A stretch of DNA of 64,000 nt. It comes from Eulemur rufifrons. Lineage: Eukaryota > Chordata > Mammalia > Primates > Lemuridae. Below the pieces are notes generated by a model, which worked only from the letters and a program-made list of their open reading frames with translations, was not told where the DNA came from and ran no database searches. The stretch's first letter is position 1. Every line of letters begins with the position of its first letter. The position numbers and the translations under genes were made by a program. Below are positions 27,736-40,176 of the stretch, piece after piece. The DNA lies in contig NC_090997.1 in assembly GCF_041146395.1 (NCBI RefSeq), forward strand, positions 36,497,501 to 36,561,500, written 5' to 3'.

Positions 27736-29185
27736 AAACAATAAACATGTGTTTATTCAAAACAAACAAACATAAATACAAATAAATAGACATATTCTTT
27801 TACCTCCATTAACCTCTCTATAAATGCTTTAATTTGTTCCAGCTCTATCAATGAAGTTCAGCAAGTTTTGGAAATACTGACTTTGGACGGTATTTAGTAA
27901 GCATAAGCATATTATTAAAATTCTGTGGATTAGCACTGGTTTCAGCATCTCAAATAGCATAAAACCCTTCTTAAAACACATGATCTGGCACAGATTTTAC
28001 TTAACCTGACAATACAGAGAACTTGCCAACTAGTGACGGAGAGTTGTTATTTTTCTATCTCATTCATTGCCAAGGAAGAAAATTAGAGGAAGAAGAAACT
28101 AAAAATCCTCTTATCTATTGGTTTACTCAGTGGTCAAAACATGTTAAATTTTCTCTGAGATTAATGGGATCTATTTAAAGATGAAAATCTCATTTTCCTG
28201 ACTTACATATTTAAGGTCAGCTGTGTCCTGTCACTTTGAGCACAAGCGCATGACAATTTCAGAAGGTTGCTCAGTTGCTTGTGTAGACTCCCCTTCTAAA
28301 AAGTGACAACTGCATGCAGTTTGTAATCTACTGACACCTTTACAAATGCAGTTTCATTTTTTAAAACCTAAAAACTGAAGGAAAGTATTCATGGGAGTTT
28401 GTATCCATGTCTCCCAATCCATTTATAAATGCTCTGGTTATTTGTGCCTTAGGACTGCTAAGATGTCACTTTCCCTCAGTGCAAGAGCTGCCTCTTTGAT
28501 TAAAATGCTGATCATATTATATACCTGTACTAATGCAATTCTCCACTACAGGACCCAAGGTGACATTCCTTCCTCACAGTCTCATATGGCCTTGTCTGCT
28601 CTTGGTCACTCTCTGGCCTCAAATCATTTGCATAAGTGCCACCTACTCTTTGTAAAAATGCACAAAAGAGGGACAGAAACGCTTGCCTTCCCACTCTAAT
28701 TCTGATATTATCTCACGTGGGTGAAGATAAGGGAACTTCAGACATAATCCTCGTAGTTATAAATACACCATGTCCCAGTGATTGAGAAGTGGTAAGTGGG
28801 GGGCTGGAAAACCATGGAACTGGTTAGATGGCACTTTGACCACCTGACCTCCGCCAGCCCTGTGCCTCTCTCTTCACCTTTCCTCAGAACAACTTTCTAT
28901 TCTCATCCCACTGTTAAGTGCATATTTCCTGACCTTTCTTCTACTATGAATTCTTTTTAATCTTATAAATAGTTACTACCTATTATCACTAATGGCAAAC
29001 ACATCTTTTTCCTTATGATTAAGAAGTTCCATCAGGCAAGCCCACTTTCTCTTTGCAGCAGATGAATTGTTGAATTATTATCTGATTTTGTCTGTATAAG
29101 TTCTGGCTTTGCATCTTTCTGCTGATGTAATGTGTAAAGCATTCTATGCTTTTTTCCTGCTGTGCTGAGCTCATTCAAGACATAC

Positions 29186-29585
29186 TGTGATTAATTTTAT
29201 GTATCAAATTGACTAGGCCAGTGTACCCAGATATTTGGACAAACATTACTGTAGATATTTCTATTAAGGTATTTTAAAGATGAGATTAACATTTAAATTA
29301 GTGGACTTTAAGTAAAGCAGATTACCCTCCATAATGTGGGTGGGCCTCATCCAATTAGTTGCAGGCCTCAGTAGAAAAAAGACTGAGCTCCCCAGAGGAA
29401 AGGGAAATTCTTCCAGCAAATGGCATTCTGACCATTAGGGGTAACATAAACTGCATTGAACTGTAACTCTTCCCTGAGTCTCCAGCCTGCTGTCTACCCT
29501 GCAGATTTTGGATTTGCTAGCCTCCACAATCATGTGAGCCAATTGCTTAAAATAAACCCCTCTCTCTCTGGAGGGAGAGAGAAAA
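29186..29585 (+). mobile_element. Old LTR-like repeat
   Basis: Starts TGTGATTAATTTTATGTATC. Contains CTCCATAATGTGGGTGGGCC, CTGCAGATTTTGGATTTGCT and AGCCAATTGCTTAAAATAAA, a widespread mammalian LTR-type repeat. The end is a short CT/GA palindrome. Confidence 0.65.
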
Positions 29586-29608
29586 TGTTGTTTATCGTGT
29601 TCCATTAG

Positions 29609-30058
<450 letters not shown>

Positions 30059-30094
30059 CTTATTTCATTTTTTTAAAAAATTAAATGCCTCATA

Positions 30095-30470
30095 TCTGTT
30101 CTTTCCTCCATTCCTTATCCATGCCTCCAAAGCTTCACACCAAATATAGGACAAAGTCCTCCACTGTGCTACTTTTCCCCCACCAAGCTGCAGCCAGACT
30201 AACTTTCCTAAGCCCCCTTTTTATCACTCCCCTTCATTGTCTGAAAACCCAGAACAAACTCCCTTTTCTGACTTTTGATGTGTATCCTTCTTCTACTTAT
30301 TGCTTTGCATTCTTCCCCGAAACTCACTTCAACTTCTGCAACTTTGCTCATGAAACTTGTTCAACTTGGAGGGTCCTCTCCCCTCTCTTCAGCAAAGTCT
30401 TGTGCTCCCTTCCCCACCCACTTAAGGCTCTGTGAGTGCCTTCTTTGATATGTGTGCATCTCACTGATTT
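30095..30470. mobile_element. Probable L2 fragment
   Basis: Pyrimidine-rich text such as CCTCCAAAGCTTCACACC and TGCTTTGCATTCTTCCCCG is consistent with a diverged L2. The call is tentative. Confidence 0.4.
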
Positions 30471-30754
30471 TCCTCTCTTCTGACCTAAAACAGTTATGTA
30501 CATACGTTTAGTCTATATAAAGTCCTTTAAGTCATCTTTTATTTTATACACAAAATCTTACATATGTGTAGGTCTTGAATAAAGAAAATAGATGAAAAGC
30601 TCTTCATTTTCAGAGATGTTCTCTGTGCTTGCTGAAAAATTATGTTGAAATTTTGTTCTTTTTATAATTAAGAGTTATCCAACATGAAATTTTAATTTAT
30701 CCCAAATCTAGGCCTTGGAAACATCACAGACATATGTACTAATAACAGAGCATT

Positions 30755-31110
30755 GTTATCTGAAGATGGGATTGCATCTTTGACAGCTGCCATAACAGGA
30801 TACCACAGACTGGATGGCTCAGAAATGGAAATTTATTTCTCACAACTCTGGAGACTGGGAAGTCCAAAGTCCAAGATCAAGGCACCAGCAAACCCAGTGT
30901 CTAGCAAGGGCACCTTTCCTAGTTTGCAGGCAGCTGTCCTCTAGTTGTAGTCCCACATGGGGGGGGTGTGTGTGGGCGGGGGGACAGAGAGAGAGAGAGA
31001 GAGAGAGAGATCATCTCTCTCCCTGTCTCTTCTTATAAATGCTCTGCTCCCATGACCTAACTACCTGGCAAAGGCCCAACCTCCAAATACCATCACATTA
31101 GGGATTTAGG
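30755..31110 (-). mobile_element. MaLR-type LTR, antisense, with G and GA tracts
   Basis: Reverse orientation of the LTR type at 891-1245: GCTGCCATAACAGGATACCA, AGTCCAAGATCAAGGCACCA and CCTCCAAATACCATCACATT. A G/GT-rich run (30959-30983) and a GA dinucleotide tract (30984-31010) have expanded inside it. Confidence 0.75.
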
Positions 31111-31249
31111 TTTTTCTTCCTTACGTCTTACAGTAAACTTTTTTCCTGAAAACATTCTCAATTTTCCACATGGGATAACTGAGTGATATGTTTTTAAGTT
31201 AAGATTTCTGTTAAAATTGTCTTAATGGCTTATTTCTGAAATGCATTTA

Positions 31250-32160
31250 AGGGTTTATTCACGCAGAGATGTTCTCCTTGTCACTGGAGCTGTTTACCAG
31301 TGAGGGATGATCAGGGAATAGAGCTCACCAGGTTTATTCTATTGTCTCAGTGCCACCAAGTGTGCAAGGAATCAGAACTGAGCCGGCTTCCAGACAACCT
31401 GCAAGGGGACTGCAGAGCTCCGTGGTGTGGCGTGAGCCTCTAGCCCAGTCCAGAGCTGCCGCGTGCTGGTATTTCAGCTACAGTTAGTAAGATACAAATC
31501 CAACTCCTGCAGTGTGTTAGGGGCCACTCCGAGAAACAAGAAGGGATAGACTGTGGATGCTAAACCAAAAGTGAAAAACATGACAGACACCCAGAACAAA
31601 CAAAACAAAAAAACACTGGGTTGTTGAAATGAAACCTGTCAATCGGGGTGTGTAGGAGGAGAAAGCACTCACAGCTGCCACCAGCGCTATAGATTTAAAA
31701 TAACCTTGACGACAGTTTCCTAAAGAAGGTCATACAGAGAAATCCCGAGGCCCTGGGAATCGTTCTATTTACCTCTTTAGTTTCCTGTATTTACGGGCCT
31801 CTGCTTTTCTCTTCTCTGTGAAATACCGGCTAGATCAATAAAAAGCATTACTCATGATGGATACTTATCAATCTTTCTCTTTGTGTACATGTAAGCCAAC
31901 AGAACTGATGAAAGTGATAAAAGTGACCAGGCCGAGGACCTGAGAGCCAGCAAAGGCTGGAATCTTCTTGGATGTGCTCACCAGTCACATGACTATATAG
32001 AGGCAACAGGAAGGTAACATTTGGACATTTGAGAGCAGAGCCAAAACCACCAGTTCACTGGCCCGATTCAGAATCGCAGACGTGTGCGTTCCCACTAATG
32101 AGCCCGAGGCAGGCACTGCTCACCCATCAGGCCAGCCTCTCCTGCTGAACCCGTTGGTGA
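31250..32160. other. Repeat-free, CpG-containing unique block
   Basis: I see no interspersed repeat or long open frame here. The segment has more C+G and more CpG than its neighbours, for example CCGCGTGCTG, GACGTGTGCGTT and GCCGAGGACC. It could be conserved non-coding sequence, but I cannot test conservation. Confidence 0.4.
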
Positions 32161-32214
32161 ATTCAGAATTCTTCATGTTGGTTTTCCCTCTTAAGTACCA
32201 CTCGAATCAGTTTC

Positions 32215-32640
32215 CTTCTGTCCATTTCCCCTTCCATCACTCAAGTCCCAGCTATTAACATTTCTAGCCTGGATTACTGTTAAGGCTACTCTAATTGATT
32301 ACCTGCATTTGTCCACCTGTAGCCAATTCTTCACAACACAGGCAGAAGGATGTATTTAAACTCAAATTTGATGCATCATTCTTTTGCTTACAACATTTTA
32401 ATGATTCTTAACAGGACTTGTAAAGCTCTACATTTCTAAAACTTCATCATTTTCTCTCTAAATCGCTATGCTCTAGCTCCACTGGCTTTTGTCACTTTCT
32501 TTCAATATGCCATGGTACTTCCAGCTTCAGTTACTTCCCTCTGCTCAAAACACTCTCTACCACTCCTCCTCAGTTTTTTTTTGTGCCTTCCTGTCATTCA
32601 GATCTCAGTTTAAACATTACTTCCTTAAGAAAATCAATTG
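32215..32640. mobile_element. L2 fragment
   Basis: Typical L2 wording: CTGGATTACTGTTAAGGCTA, GACTTGTAAAGCTCTACATT, CTCTGCTCAAAACACTCTCT and CAGATCTCAGTTTAAACATT. Confidence 0.65.
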
Positions 32641-34879
32641 GCTATATAGACTTGATAATAAAGAATATTGTATATTTTATTATTTGTAAATTGTGTGCTA
32701 TGTATCCTTTGTATCAGCAAAATCTTATAACAAACTTCTCCATGAATATATATATATACACCACTATTTTTTTTTTTTTTTTTTTTGAGATTGGTTGTTA
32801 AACATTTACCAACACACCACTGATGAGTGTCAGGGGTCACAGGGGTAACTGGCTGTATTGGTTTTCTTCTCTTCCCTGTTTCACTTCTTTACTTTCTTTC
32901 TGGGTTTCCTGGGATCATCCCTGAAATAAGCTCCTTGTAATTGAATTCTTATTTCAGGGTCTATTTTGGGGGGAACTCAAACCATGGCAGTCGTGGAGTG
33001 CATCTGCTTTGTTCACGGATTTATTCCCTGTCCCTAATAAGCACAACATAAATATTTGTTGAATATGTAAGTGAATGAGCACAACCTACAAGATAGCCAC
33101 TACTAATTAAGGTAATTCACTGAAATCCTTTTAACTCTGTGGTCCATTGGCACACAAAGAATTTGCTTGGATCTGTGGCCTACAGCACCCCTGGATGGAC
33201 CTGTGATGGACCAGTTTCCCACTGAAAGATATGCAGAGAAGCTACCTGGGTCCCTGGGGAAATCAGTGTACACTGGTGCCATATGGGGTAAAACCAGAGA
33301 ACGGGCTTGCATGATATGGAAGAGGAGAAAGAGGACTCCCCAGAGGAAGGAAGAAGGAGAAACAATGGCATTAAGGTGAGACGAAGTTGCCAAGAGTTAC
33401 TGAAAACCACTTGGTACACAGTATCATCTGAATACCTACCTGCATTACCTGTATTCATGTGAAGGAGTTTCAACATGGAAGGAAGGGAAAAATGTATTTC
33501 TAACTACAACCACCTCTAACTGCTTTTGCCCCTGCAGAAGTGGCAGAATTTATTTTAGAAACATGTGGTCTCTGTTCAGTAAAATATTGGAAAGAGATTA
33601 AACAGACCTTACTACTCCGCATAAAAATTGGAGAAGAATTTGGGGAGGGAGCTGGGAACAGCATGGGGAAAAGGTGATCATGAGGAGAGTTTTGAGAGAA
33701 TAAGGGCTTAACAGCATAGCGCAGCAGAGAACAACCAAGGTAGTATTGGCCAGTAAGAATTTTCCAGCGGAGGATGTAACTGACATGTTAAGATGGGGAT
33801 GTCTGTATCTAACCAGAGAGTGTGTGCTGGGTGGTGCTGCAGTGTGACTTCCTTCTTTCCTTATTGCCTCAACCTGCAGTAAAGTTGGATCTACCCACAG
33901 AAGTATCATCTCTGAATGGTGATGAGGGATAATCACAGAAATCTAGATTATTCATCCTCAGAATGGGGAAGGGAGAGAGAAGAGAACAGATTCAGGCAAG
34001 GAGATGGAGTAATATTAGTTCAGTAGAGGGCAGAAAGTCAGAAGATGAATTTTCTTGGGAATTGCCAAAACTTGGGTTAGGGCATTGAATTTCCCAAACT
34101 GAAACCTTGAAGGACAGTATTAACTCATCTGACATCTAGACGAAATCTTCAAGTACCAAATTTGAGAGTTGGAAGAACTTCAATTTCCTTTTCATCTTTT
34201 CCTGGGCACTGTGAAGATTGTATCTAGGGATGGAATATAATTGCAAGTCTCTGCTGAATGGCCATTATTTCCTTCCTTTAGATGACATTTTTCTCATGGA
34301 GAGAACAATTTTTATGAGCAGTATACTGCTAGGAAAACTTTCCCCTCTGGTAAGGAAGAATAGGCAAAAATATTGACCGTAGTTGCTTAAAGTTCAGCTG
34401 AGTTGTTCTTAGAAATCTTTACAAGTCTTACTATTATTTTTTTCATCCTAAAGTGGACCAATTTAAATAATATCTTTGCCAGGCCTTCCTGATTGAGAGT
34501 TAGGAAATGTAATTTTGTTGTTGTTGTTGTTGTTTTTGGCTAGGAGAGTGGCCTATTGCAACTTTCTTTCACTGAATGCTTACATTTAATCAGCATGGTA
34601 GTTGTTACATCACATGAGGTGGAGCTGATTAAAGTTCTCTCATTTTGACAGAAGTATTTACCAATAAGGAAGGTTGTTTTACACATGAGGTTGTCTATGG
34701 GGCTATGTGGGGACTAACACAGGGAGGAGCCGTATCCTCTGGGATTTTACTATCTGAGACTGATAATGCTGACAGTTCCAATAAGGTTGACAGCAGTGAC
34801 AAATAGTTATGAAACTACAGTTTTGCAGCAGACACTGTACTTAGCACAGGAATTCTTAAAAAAGGAATAAGAACACATC

Positions 34880-35460
34880 CTTTTACTTCAGGAATTCAGT
34901 CTTGGAGAGATCCCAGACATGCATATCAATACTTTTAATACTACATGGTAAATGGTTGATGGAAGCATATATGATTTTTTGCTATGAAATCAATAAACAG
35001 ATGGCAATTATGAATCCTTTTTCAGGAAGCAGTTGGGGAAAGCTTCATAGAGGAAGTGTTAGCTGAAACTTAAAGTATGAAATGGAGGTCAACAGGCCAG
35101 AAGAATGGGAGGGTATTACAGGCACTAGAAAAAGTAACTTGTGCAAAGGCACAAAATCATGATGATAGATGACGTATTTTGGCAATGGTGAATGGTGTGA
35201 CTAGAACTGATAGCAGAATATTGCTTCTGGATCATTGATTTGGCTTTGAGCTTCTTAGTAGACAGATTAAAAAGGGAACTAGATTAATCACATCAACTCT
35301 GACTTTCATGGATATATTATAATATAAATTCATTCATTTATTCTTTCAATTCATTCAACATATATTAACTGCCTGTTAGTATAGCATCTGGCTGGATGCT
35401 GACAATATAGCAATGAACAGAGACAGACCATACTCCCTGATCTCGTGGAATATTAGCAGC
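34880..35460 (+). mobile_element. L2 fragments
   Basis: AGGAAGCAGTTGGGGAAAGC with GAGGAAGTGTTAGCTGAAAC, then TTCATTCAACATATATTAAC and TAGCAATGAACAGAGACAGA, consistent with L2 3' sequence. Confidence 0.6.
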
Positions 35461-36902
35461 TGGGTTTTATATTGAGTTCATTCAATTTAGTTTATTTCAC
35501 TGATTCCTTTTGATGGAATCAGAGGCTGGGATGAGATAAAGAAAAGTTGGAAATGTGCTGATTATAACATATGGCCAAGAGAGGAAATAAAAGACACATA
35601 TTGATGTCCAATGGTAGAGTAGTTCTGCCTAAAGTTTGCTTCTTCACTTAAAATACTGCAATTTATTAAGAAACCTGGCTTACATTTTAAATGAAATGTC
35701 TTATAAGTGAAAAAGTCTATAATCCGAGAGGGAGAACAGTAAAGAGCTTCTCTCTTGACAGATCAGATGATCATTCTAATAAGCTAAAAGTAATATATTG
35801 CCACCTACACACGCCTAACCCAAACCAAAACACACCAAACTTTCTACTCTGATGACTTGACAATATTTTTGAACAAGTTGGATACATGTTGTGTGGAAAA
35901 CAGAATGTTGAGTATCTTCTACATGTTTATGACTCTCATTTTTATGAAATAGGAGTGATTTAACAGATAATGCTGCAAAAGAATAGCTCTGCAAAAAAGA
36001 ATGGCTTGGAATCAACTACTCCAAAAAATATTAATAATAGAAGACCTCACAATTCTGTACCACTACCAATCATTTAGTGTTCTAGAGGCATATTTTCAAA
36101 GTACTTTATCTCAGAGAATTAACTACTAAATTAAACTGCTTAAGTTGAAAGATTTCTATGAATGCTTTACTGAGATTTTAATGGCTTGGTGGGCGTTTGG
36201 TGACACCTTAAAAATTTTCCAGGCTAAAATTATCTCTGTAATACCATGGCACAGAACTTTGGAGCCCTAATTTTCATTTTACCTGTACATGGGAGAGACC
36301 CAGAATTGTTTTAGGAGGGAGGCAGCCTTTGTCTTGTCCAGAGCACTCGTTTTGCTTTTTTCCATGTATAAATGAGATGCCTTTTTATCAGGAATGTTTC
36401 CTAGTTAGGGTCTTGATTTTTCATTAAAATATGTCATTTCTATTCCCAGCTGGGATGATTATGAAAGCATATGGAACTGCCATTAATTGGCAATATAGAA
36501 TATTTCCACTCTAGGCCCATGTCAGCAAATCTAACTCTTCTTGCTCAATACTAATCAGAAGCTCAGTTATGAGATATAATTTTTACTTACAGAGCATTGA
36601 CTGGAGGTTATGCAGCACATTCATTCCTCTAAATACTCTAAAATCAATCCTTGAGTTAAGGCAGACTGTCAGAACCTAGCCCCTCCTAGAACTGCTGTAA
36701 TGAACTGGGCTTTGGCATTGCACATATCCAGTAAGGGCCTTAAAAGAAACACCTGACCTTGGTTTTACACAGTAGGAAGGTTCATGTGGAAGAACATGGT
36801 CTACCATAACCCAAACTGTCCTCCTTATGAGAACTCACCAGAGAAATTTTTCTCCTAAGCAATTGCAACATGTAAGCATGCAGATCTAAATTACGTGACT
36901 GG

Positions 36903-37185
36903 GCCAGGCAGGGTGGCTCACACCTATAATCCCACTACTTTGGTAACCTGAGTTGGGAGTATTGCTTGAGGCCTGGAGTTCAAAACGAGCTTGAGCAACA
37001 TAGTGAGACCCTGTATCCACAAAACATAGAAAAATAGCTGGACATGGTGGTGCATGCCTGTAGCCCTGGCTACTTGGGAGGCTGAGGCAGGAGGATGAGC
37101 CCAGGAGTTTGAGGTTGCAGTGAGCTATAATCATGCCACTGCCCTCTAGTCCAGAAAGACCCTGTATCAAAATGAAAAAAAGAAA
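36903..37185 (+). mobile_element. AluJ-like element
   Basis: Diverged dimeric Alu (GCCAGGCAGGGTGGCTCACA) lacking the lemur linker, with a short decayed tail. Confidence 0.85.
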
Positions 37186-37319
37186 AATCACATGATTGAT
37201 TGTGTTTTCCTCCTTCCACAGCCTGCTAAGAAGCTTAGAGTCAAATCAAGAACCACCTAAAGCAAACTTACAGAATGTTATGACTTTTTTGTATACAATT
37301 TTCCCTACAGCATTATCTG

Positions 37320-37470
37320 ATTAAAAAAAATTTATTGAGGAGAAATTCACACAACATAAAATTAACCATTTTACAGTAAATGATTCAGTGGCATTTAGAA
37401 CATTCACAACACTGTGTCATCACCACCTCTATCTAATTACAAACCATTTTTATTTCACCGAAAGAGATCT
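37320..37470 (-). mobile_element. Old L1 fragment
   Basis: TTTATTGAGGAGAAATTCAC and AACATTCACAACACTGTGTC are antisense blocks of an old L1 3' region. Confidence 0.55.
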
Positions 37471-37582
37471 TTGTTTTATTTTCTCTTCCATTTTTCTTTC
37501 AATTCTTTAAAATAAAAATAAAATCTTACTGTATTACATCCATGTCTGTAAATCACCACAAATCTTTTTTCTTTCTTTCCTT

Positions 37583-37655
37583 TTTTTTAGAGATAGAGTC
37601 TCACTTTGTTGCCCAGGCTGGAGTGCACTGGTGTGATCATAGCTCACTGCAGCTC
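37583..37655 (-). mobile_element. Alu monomer fragment
   Basis: TTTTTTTTAGAGATAGAGTC followed by TGTTGCCCAGGCTGGAGTGC: the 3' end of an Alu in antisense, truncated after about 70 bases. Confidence 0.85.
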
Positions 37656-38139
37656 ACAAATCTTATTTTTAAAATGAGGTAGAATTTTAACAAACAAAAT
37701 TTTAAAAATCTGATAATAAGCCACACTGCAGGAAATTGAGAAGCAGTAGTCAGGGAATATGAAACAAGAAGGAATCATTCTGTGCAAGCCAGATGAAGGG
37801 GTTTCAAGAAGGGAGCAGTTGCCACATGCCAGAAATGTCAAATAAAATGAAGATGGAAATGAGGCTGCTAAATTGAACAATGAGGAGTTTGTCTGTGACT
37901 TTTGTGAAAGCCGTGTTCCTCTACCGTGTGTTAAGAGGTGAAAACTTGTGATTAGCAGGTGAGATAGTGGAGACTCAGAAGCCCAAACTATTAATATTTA
38001 GAAAAATAGACAGAGTAGTGAAATAGAGAAGAGGCTGTGGTTTTAGGGCAAAGCAAGTTTTGAGTACATATATGTATATTTTTTTAAATAAAGGATGGAG
38101 CTACTTAAGCCAAACATACTATAAAACATGGAGAAAACT

Positions 38140-38285
38140 TGAATAATGGTCCTGGCTCTGCAGCCAGCTATAATGTGACCTTGAGCAAAGCACTTCACAT
38201 CTCTAGCCTTGGTTTTCTCATCTGTGAAACACAGCGGGTTCACTAAATTATCTCTAAGATTTCTTCCAGCTCTAGTATTTTATGG
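38140..38285 (+). mobile_element. MIR fragment
   Basis: CCTGGCTCTGCAGCCAGCTA, TGACCTTGAGCAAAGCACTT and GTTTTCTCATCTGTGAAA are a MIR core. Confidence 0.7.
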
Positions 38286-38544
38286 TGTATTCATAAACAG
38301 AAGGAATGTACAAATAAAATGAAAACAGTAAAGCAATCTGAAAATCCAATAATGCTTTCATCATTATATAGTAGATGTACTATTATTTTTACTAATCTAC
38401 CTGAAATGCTGATCTTATAGGAAAGTTTATTATAATACAATGAAAGAAAAGAATCCAGAAAACATTTCATATCAACCATTTCACCAAAAGTTTTGTTTTG
38501 TCCAGCCAACTCTAAAATGATTTGGAAGTCAAGATAATGGGTGC

Positions 38545-39015
38545 TGTGGATTGTGGTTAATTATAAGTGGCAATAAATTCTTTGATACTTCTATTCAGAT
38601 ATAAGTTTCCCTCCTTTTGAATCTAGGTGAGCTCTATAACTACCCAGCCATTAGGATGTGAGCAAATGATGCTGTTTCTAGGCCCTTAAGAGATTAGACT
38701 ACTGACTCTTTGAACTCGGCTGTCATGCGTGATGAAGCCCAAGTAACCCTGTGGAGAGACCTGTGTAGAGAAGAAATGAGGTCCTCAGCCAAGAGCTCTG
38801 GGTGAGCACTGATGAGCCAGCCATGTGAGTGAACCATCTTGGAAATGGATCTTCAACACCAGTTGAGATATTTCAGCTTACACAACAATATGGAACAAAG
38901 AAGAGCTGTCCTCACTGATCCCTGCCCAAATTTCAGATGTATGGGCAAAATAAGTGATTGTTGTTTTAAGTCACAAACTTTAAGTAGGGTTTGTAATACA
39001 GCAATAAGTAACTAT
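38545..39015 (+). mobile_element. MLT1-type LTR
   Basis: TGTGGTTAATTATAAGTGGC, CGGCTGTCATGCGTGATGAA, GTTGTTTTAAGTCACAAAC and the end TAATACAGCAATAAGTAACT follow the MLT1 pattern. Confidence 0.7.
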
Positions 39016-39035
39016 GTCAAGAAGTTAACATTTAT

Positions 39036-39341
39036 TCACTGATAATCACATAAACCAAATCCAATTTGTATAGATAGTTCTTTTACCATGCCATATATAC
39101 ATTCCTGAAAAACCTGGAATTCTCTAAAATTGCATGCTAATTGCACACAGGGTTTATTAGGAAAACAGAGTTGAGGTGGACTGCTCAAAACCTGTAGAGT
39201 CTGTAAAGAGAGCCCTAACTGAAGCAATAACAATCCTATTAAAATACTAGCCATCACAAATCTCCACTGGCATTTGCACTTAGAATCACCAGGCATCCTT
39301 AACAGCCTTCTATCCTGGGACTCATGTTTCTTTAAAGACAT
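39036..39341 (-). other. Unassigned 101-codon open frame
   Basis: An open frame with a Cys-containing basic N-terminus, one hydrophobic stretch (about residues 29-48, MASILIGLLLLQLGLSL) and several Cys residues after it. This layout is compatible with a decayed membrane or viral-envelope-like remnant, but I recognise no family. It is most likely non-coding intron. Confidence 0.2.
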
Positions 39342-39749
39342 TTTTACTTGTAGTTTTTCCAGAGTATAAGGGTTCTTGGAGTCACTAAATCAGCTACTTT
39401 TTGCACTAAAAAAGGCTCTTTGGTAGGATTTTTAGTCCTCCCCCCCCCCAAAGTCTTCATATATTGCTAAATATTTCCCTTTAACTATGAGAAAGCTTGA
39501 TTCTATTGCCTCCAGAATTAATCTTCTTGGAAATTCAAAAGTAAATCAACAATACTACAGTGTTTACGGACATTCTTCATATTTTTCAATTACACATGTG
39601 CTAATGTGGACTAAAGAAACACCTGCAGCAGAACAGACAGTATCGATGGTCAGCCCGTAAGAGGCATATGGGAATACATACACCAATTGTAAAGGCCTGA
39701 TCCACTGTTGTCACAGCCCCTTGTCATGGACTTGGGTCTTATGACCTAC

Positions 39750-40097
39750 CCTGTCCTGATGGATTCTCAGTTTTGAAGCCCAGAAGAGACTGTTGTTCTG
39801 GGTGGACAGCAGTTGGTGCTGCTTTGGTTTCAGCTTCCTTTATCAGATCTACCAGGAAAGGGCTGCCAGTGCTGGCCGTGGGAATGAGAACTAGAGCTGA
39901 AGGAAGGATGCTGGGGATGTCCTCCTCTTCAGAAGGAGGTGGTTCAATGGCCTGCGCTTCTGTTGGAAATGCTGGCGAGAGCAAACCTTCTCCTGGGTTG
40001 AAGATGGCTTTGTCATTGGTCTTTGAGGTAGTGTCATAAATGGATTCCTCAAAGAGGATGTTGTCATTTAGCATAGATTTTGTGGGAATAAACTCAC
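39750..40097 (-). CDS. IMPG1: Candidate in-frame extension of the IMPG1 mucin-like exon
   Basis: Past the 40098 donor the frame stays open for 348 bases (116 codons) and meets a second good donor, CAGG/GTAGGT, in the same phase as the first. The stop follows two codons later. The predicted segment holds about 18 Glu or Asp, 14 Pro and 21 Ser or Thr, with stretches such as EPPPSEEEDIPS. This resembles interphotoreceptor matrix mucin-like sequence more than translated intron. It carries no N-glycosylation sequon. I do not recall it in human IMPG1, so it may be an alternative isoform, a lineage-retained segment, or chance. Use of this donor is inference. Confidence 0.55.
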
Positions 40098-40176
40098 CAG
40101 GTAGACCATGCTCTGCTCTGTCCACTGTCTCAAGCCCGGGCTCACCCAGAGTAAGTTCAGGACTCAAAGTAGCACC
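40098..40176 (-). CDS. IMPG1: IMPG1 exon, start of mucin-like region (short form)
   Basis: This 79-base exon has acceptor TTTTTCAG and a consensus donor CCTG/GTGAGT. It encodes 26 codons including ATLSPEL, ETVD and AEHGLP, then one base. The human protein continues Asp-Thr-Ser-Trp after HGLP, which fits splicing at this donor to an exon outside the window. The reading frame does not close here; see the extended form ending at 39750. No exon carrying the remaining mucin-like sequence, SEA domain 2 or the EGF-like region is visible to the left. Confidence 0.88.

Noticed and set aside
39773..40039. 88-codon plus-strand open frame opposite the IMPG1 exon
   Set aside because: It is a shadow of the minus-strand exon and its open extension; no recognisable product.
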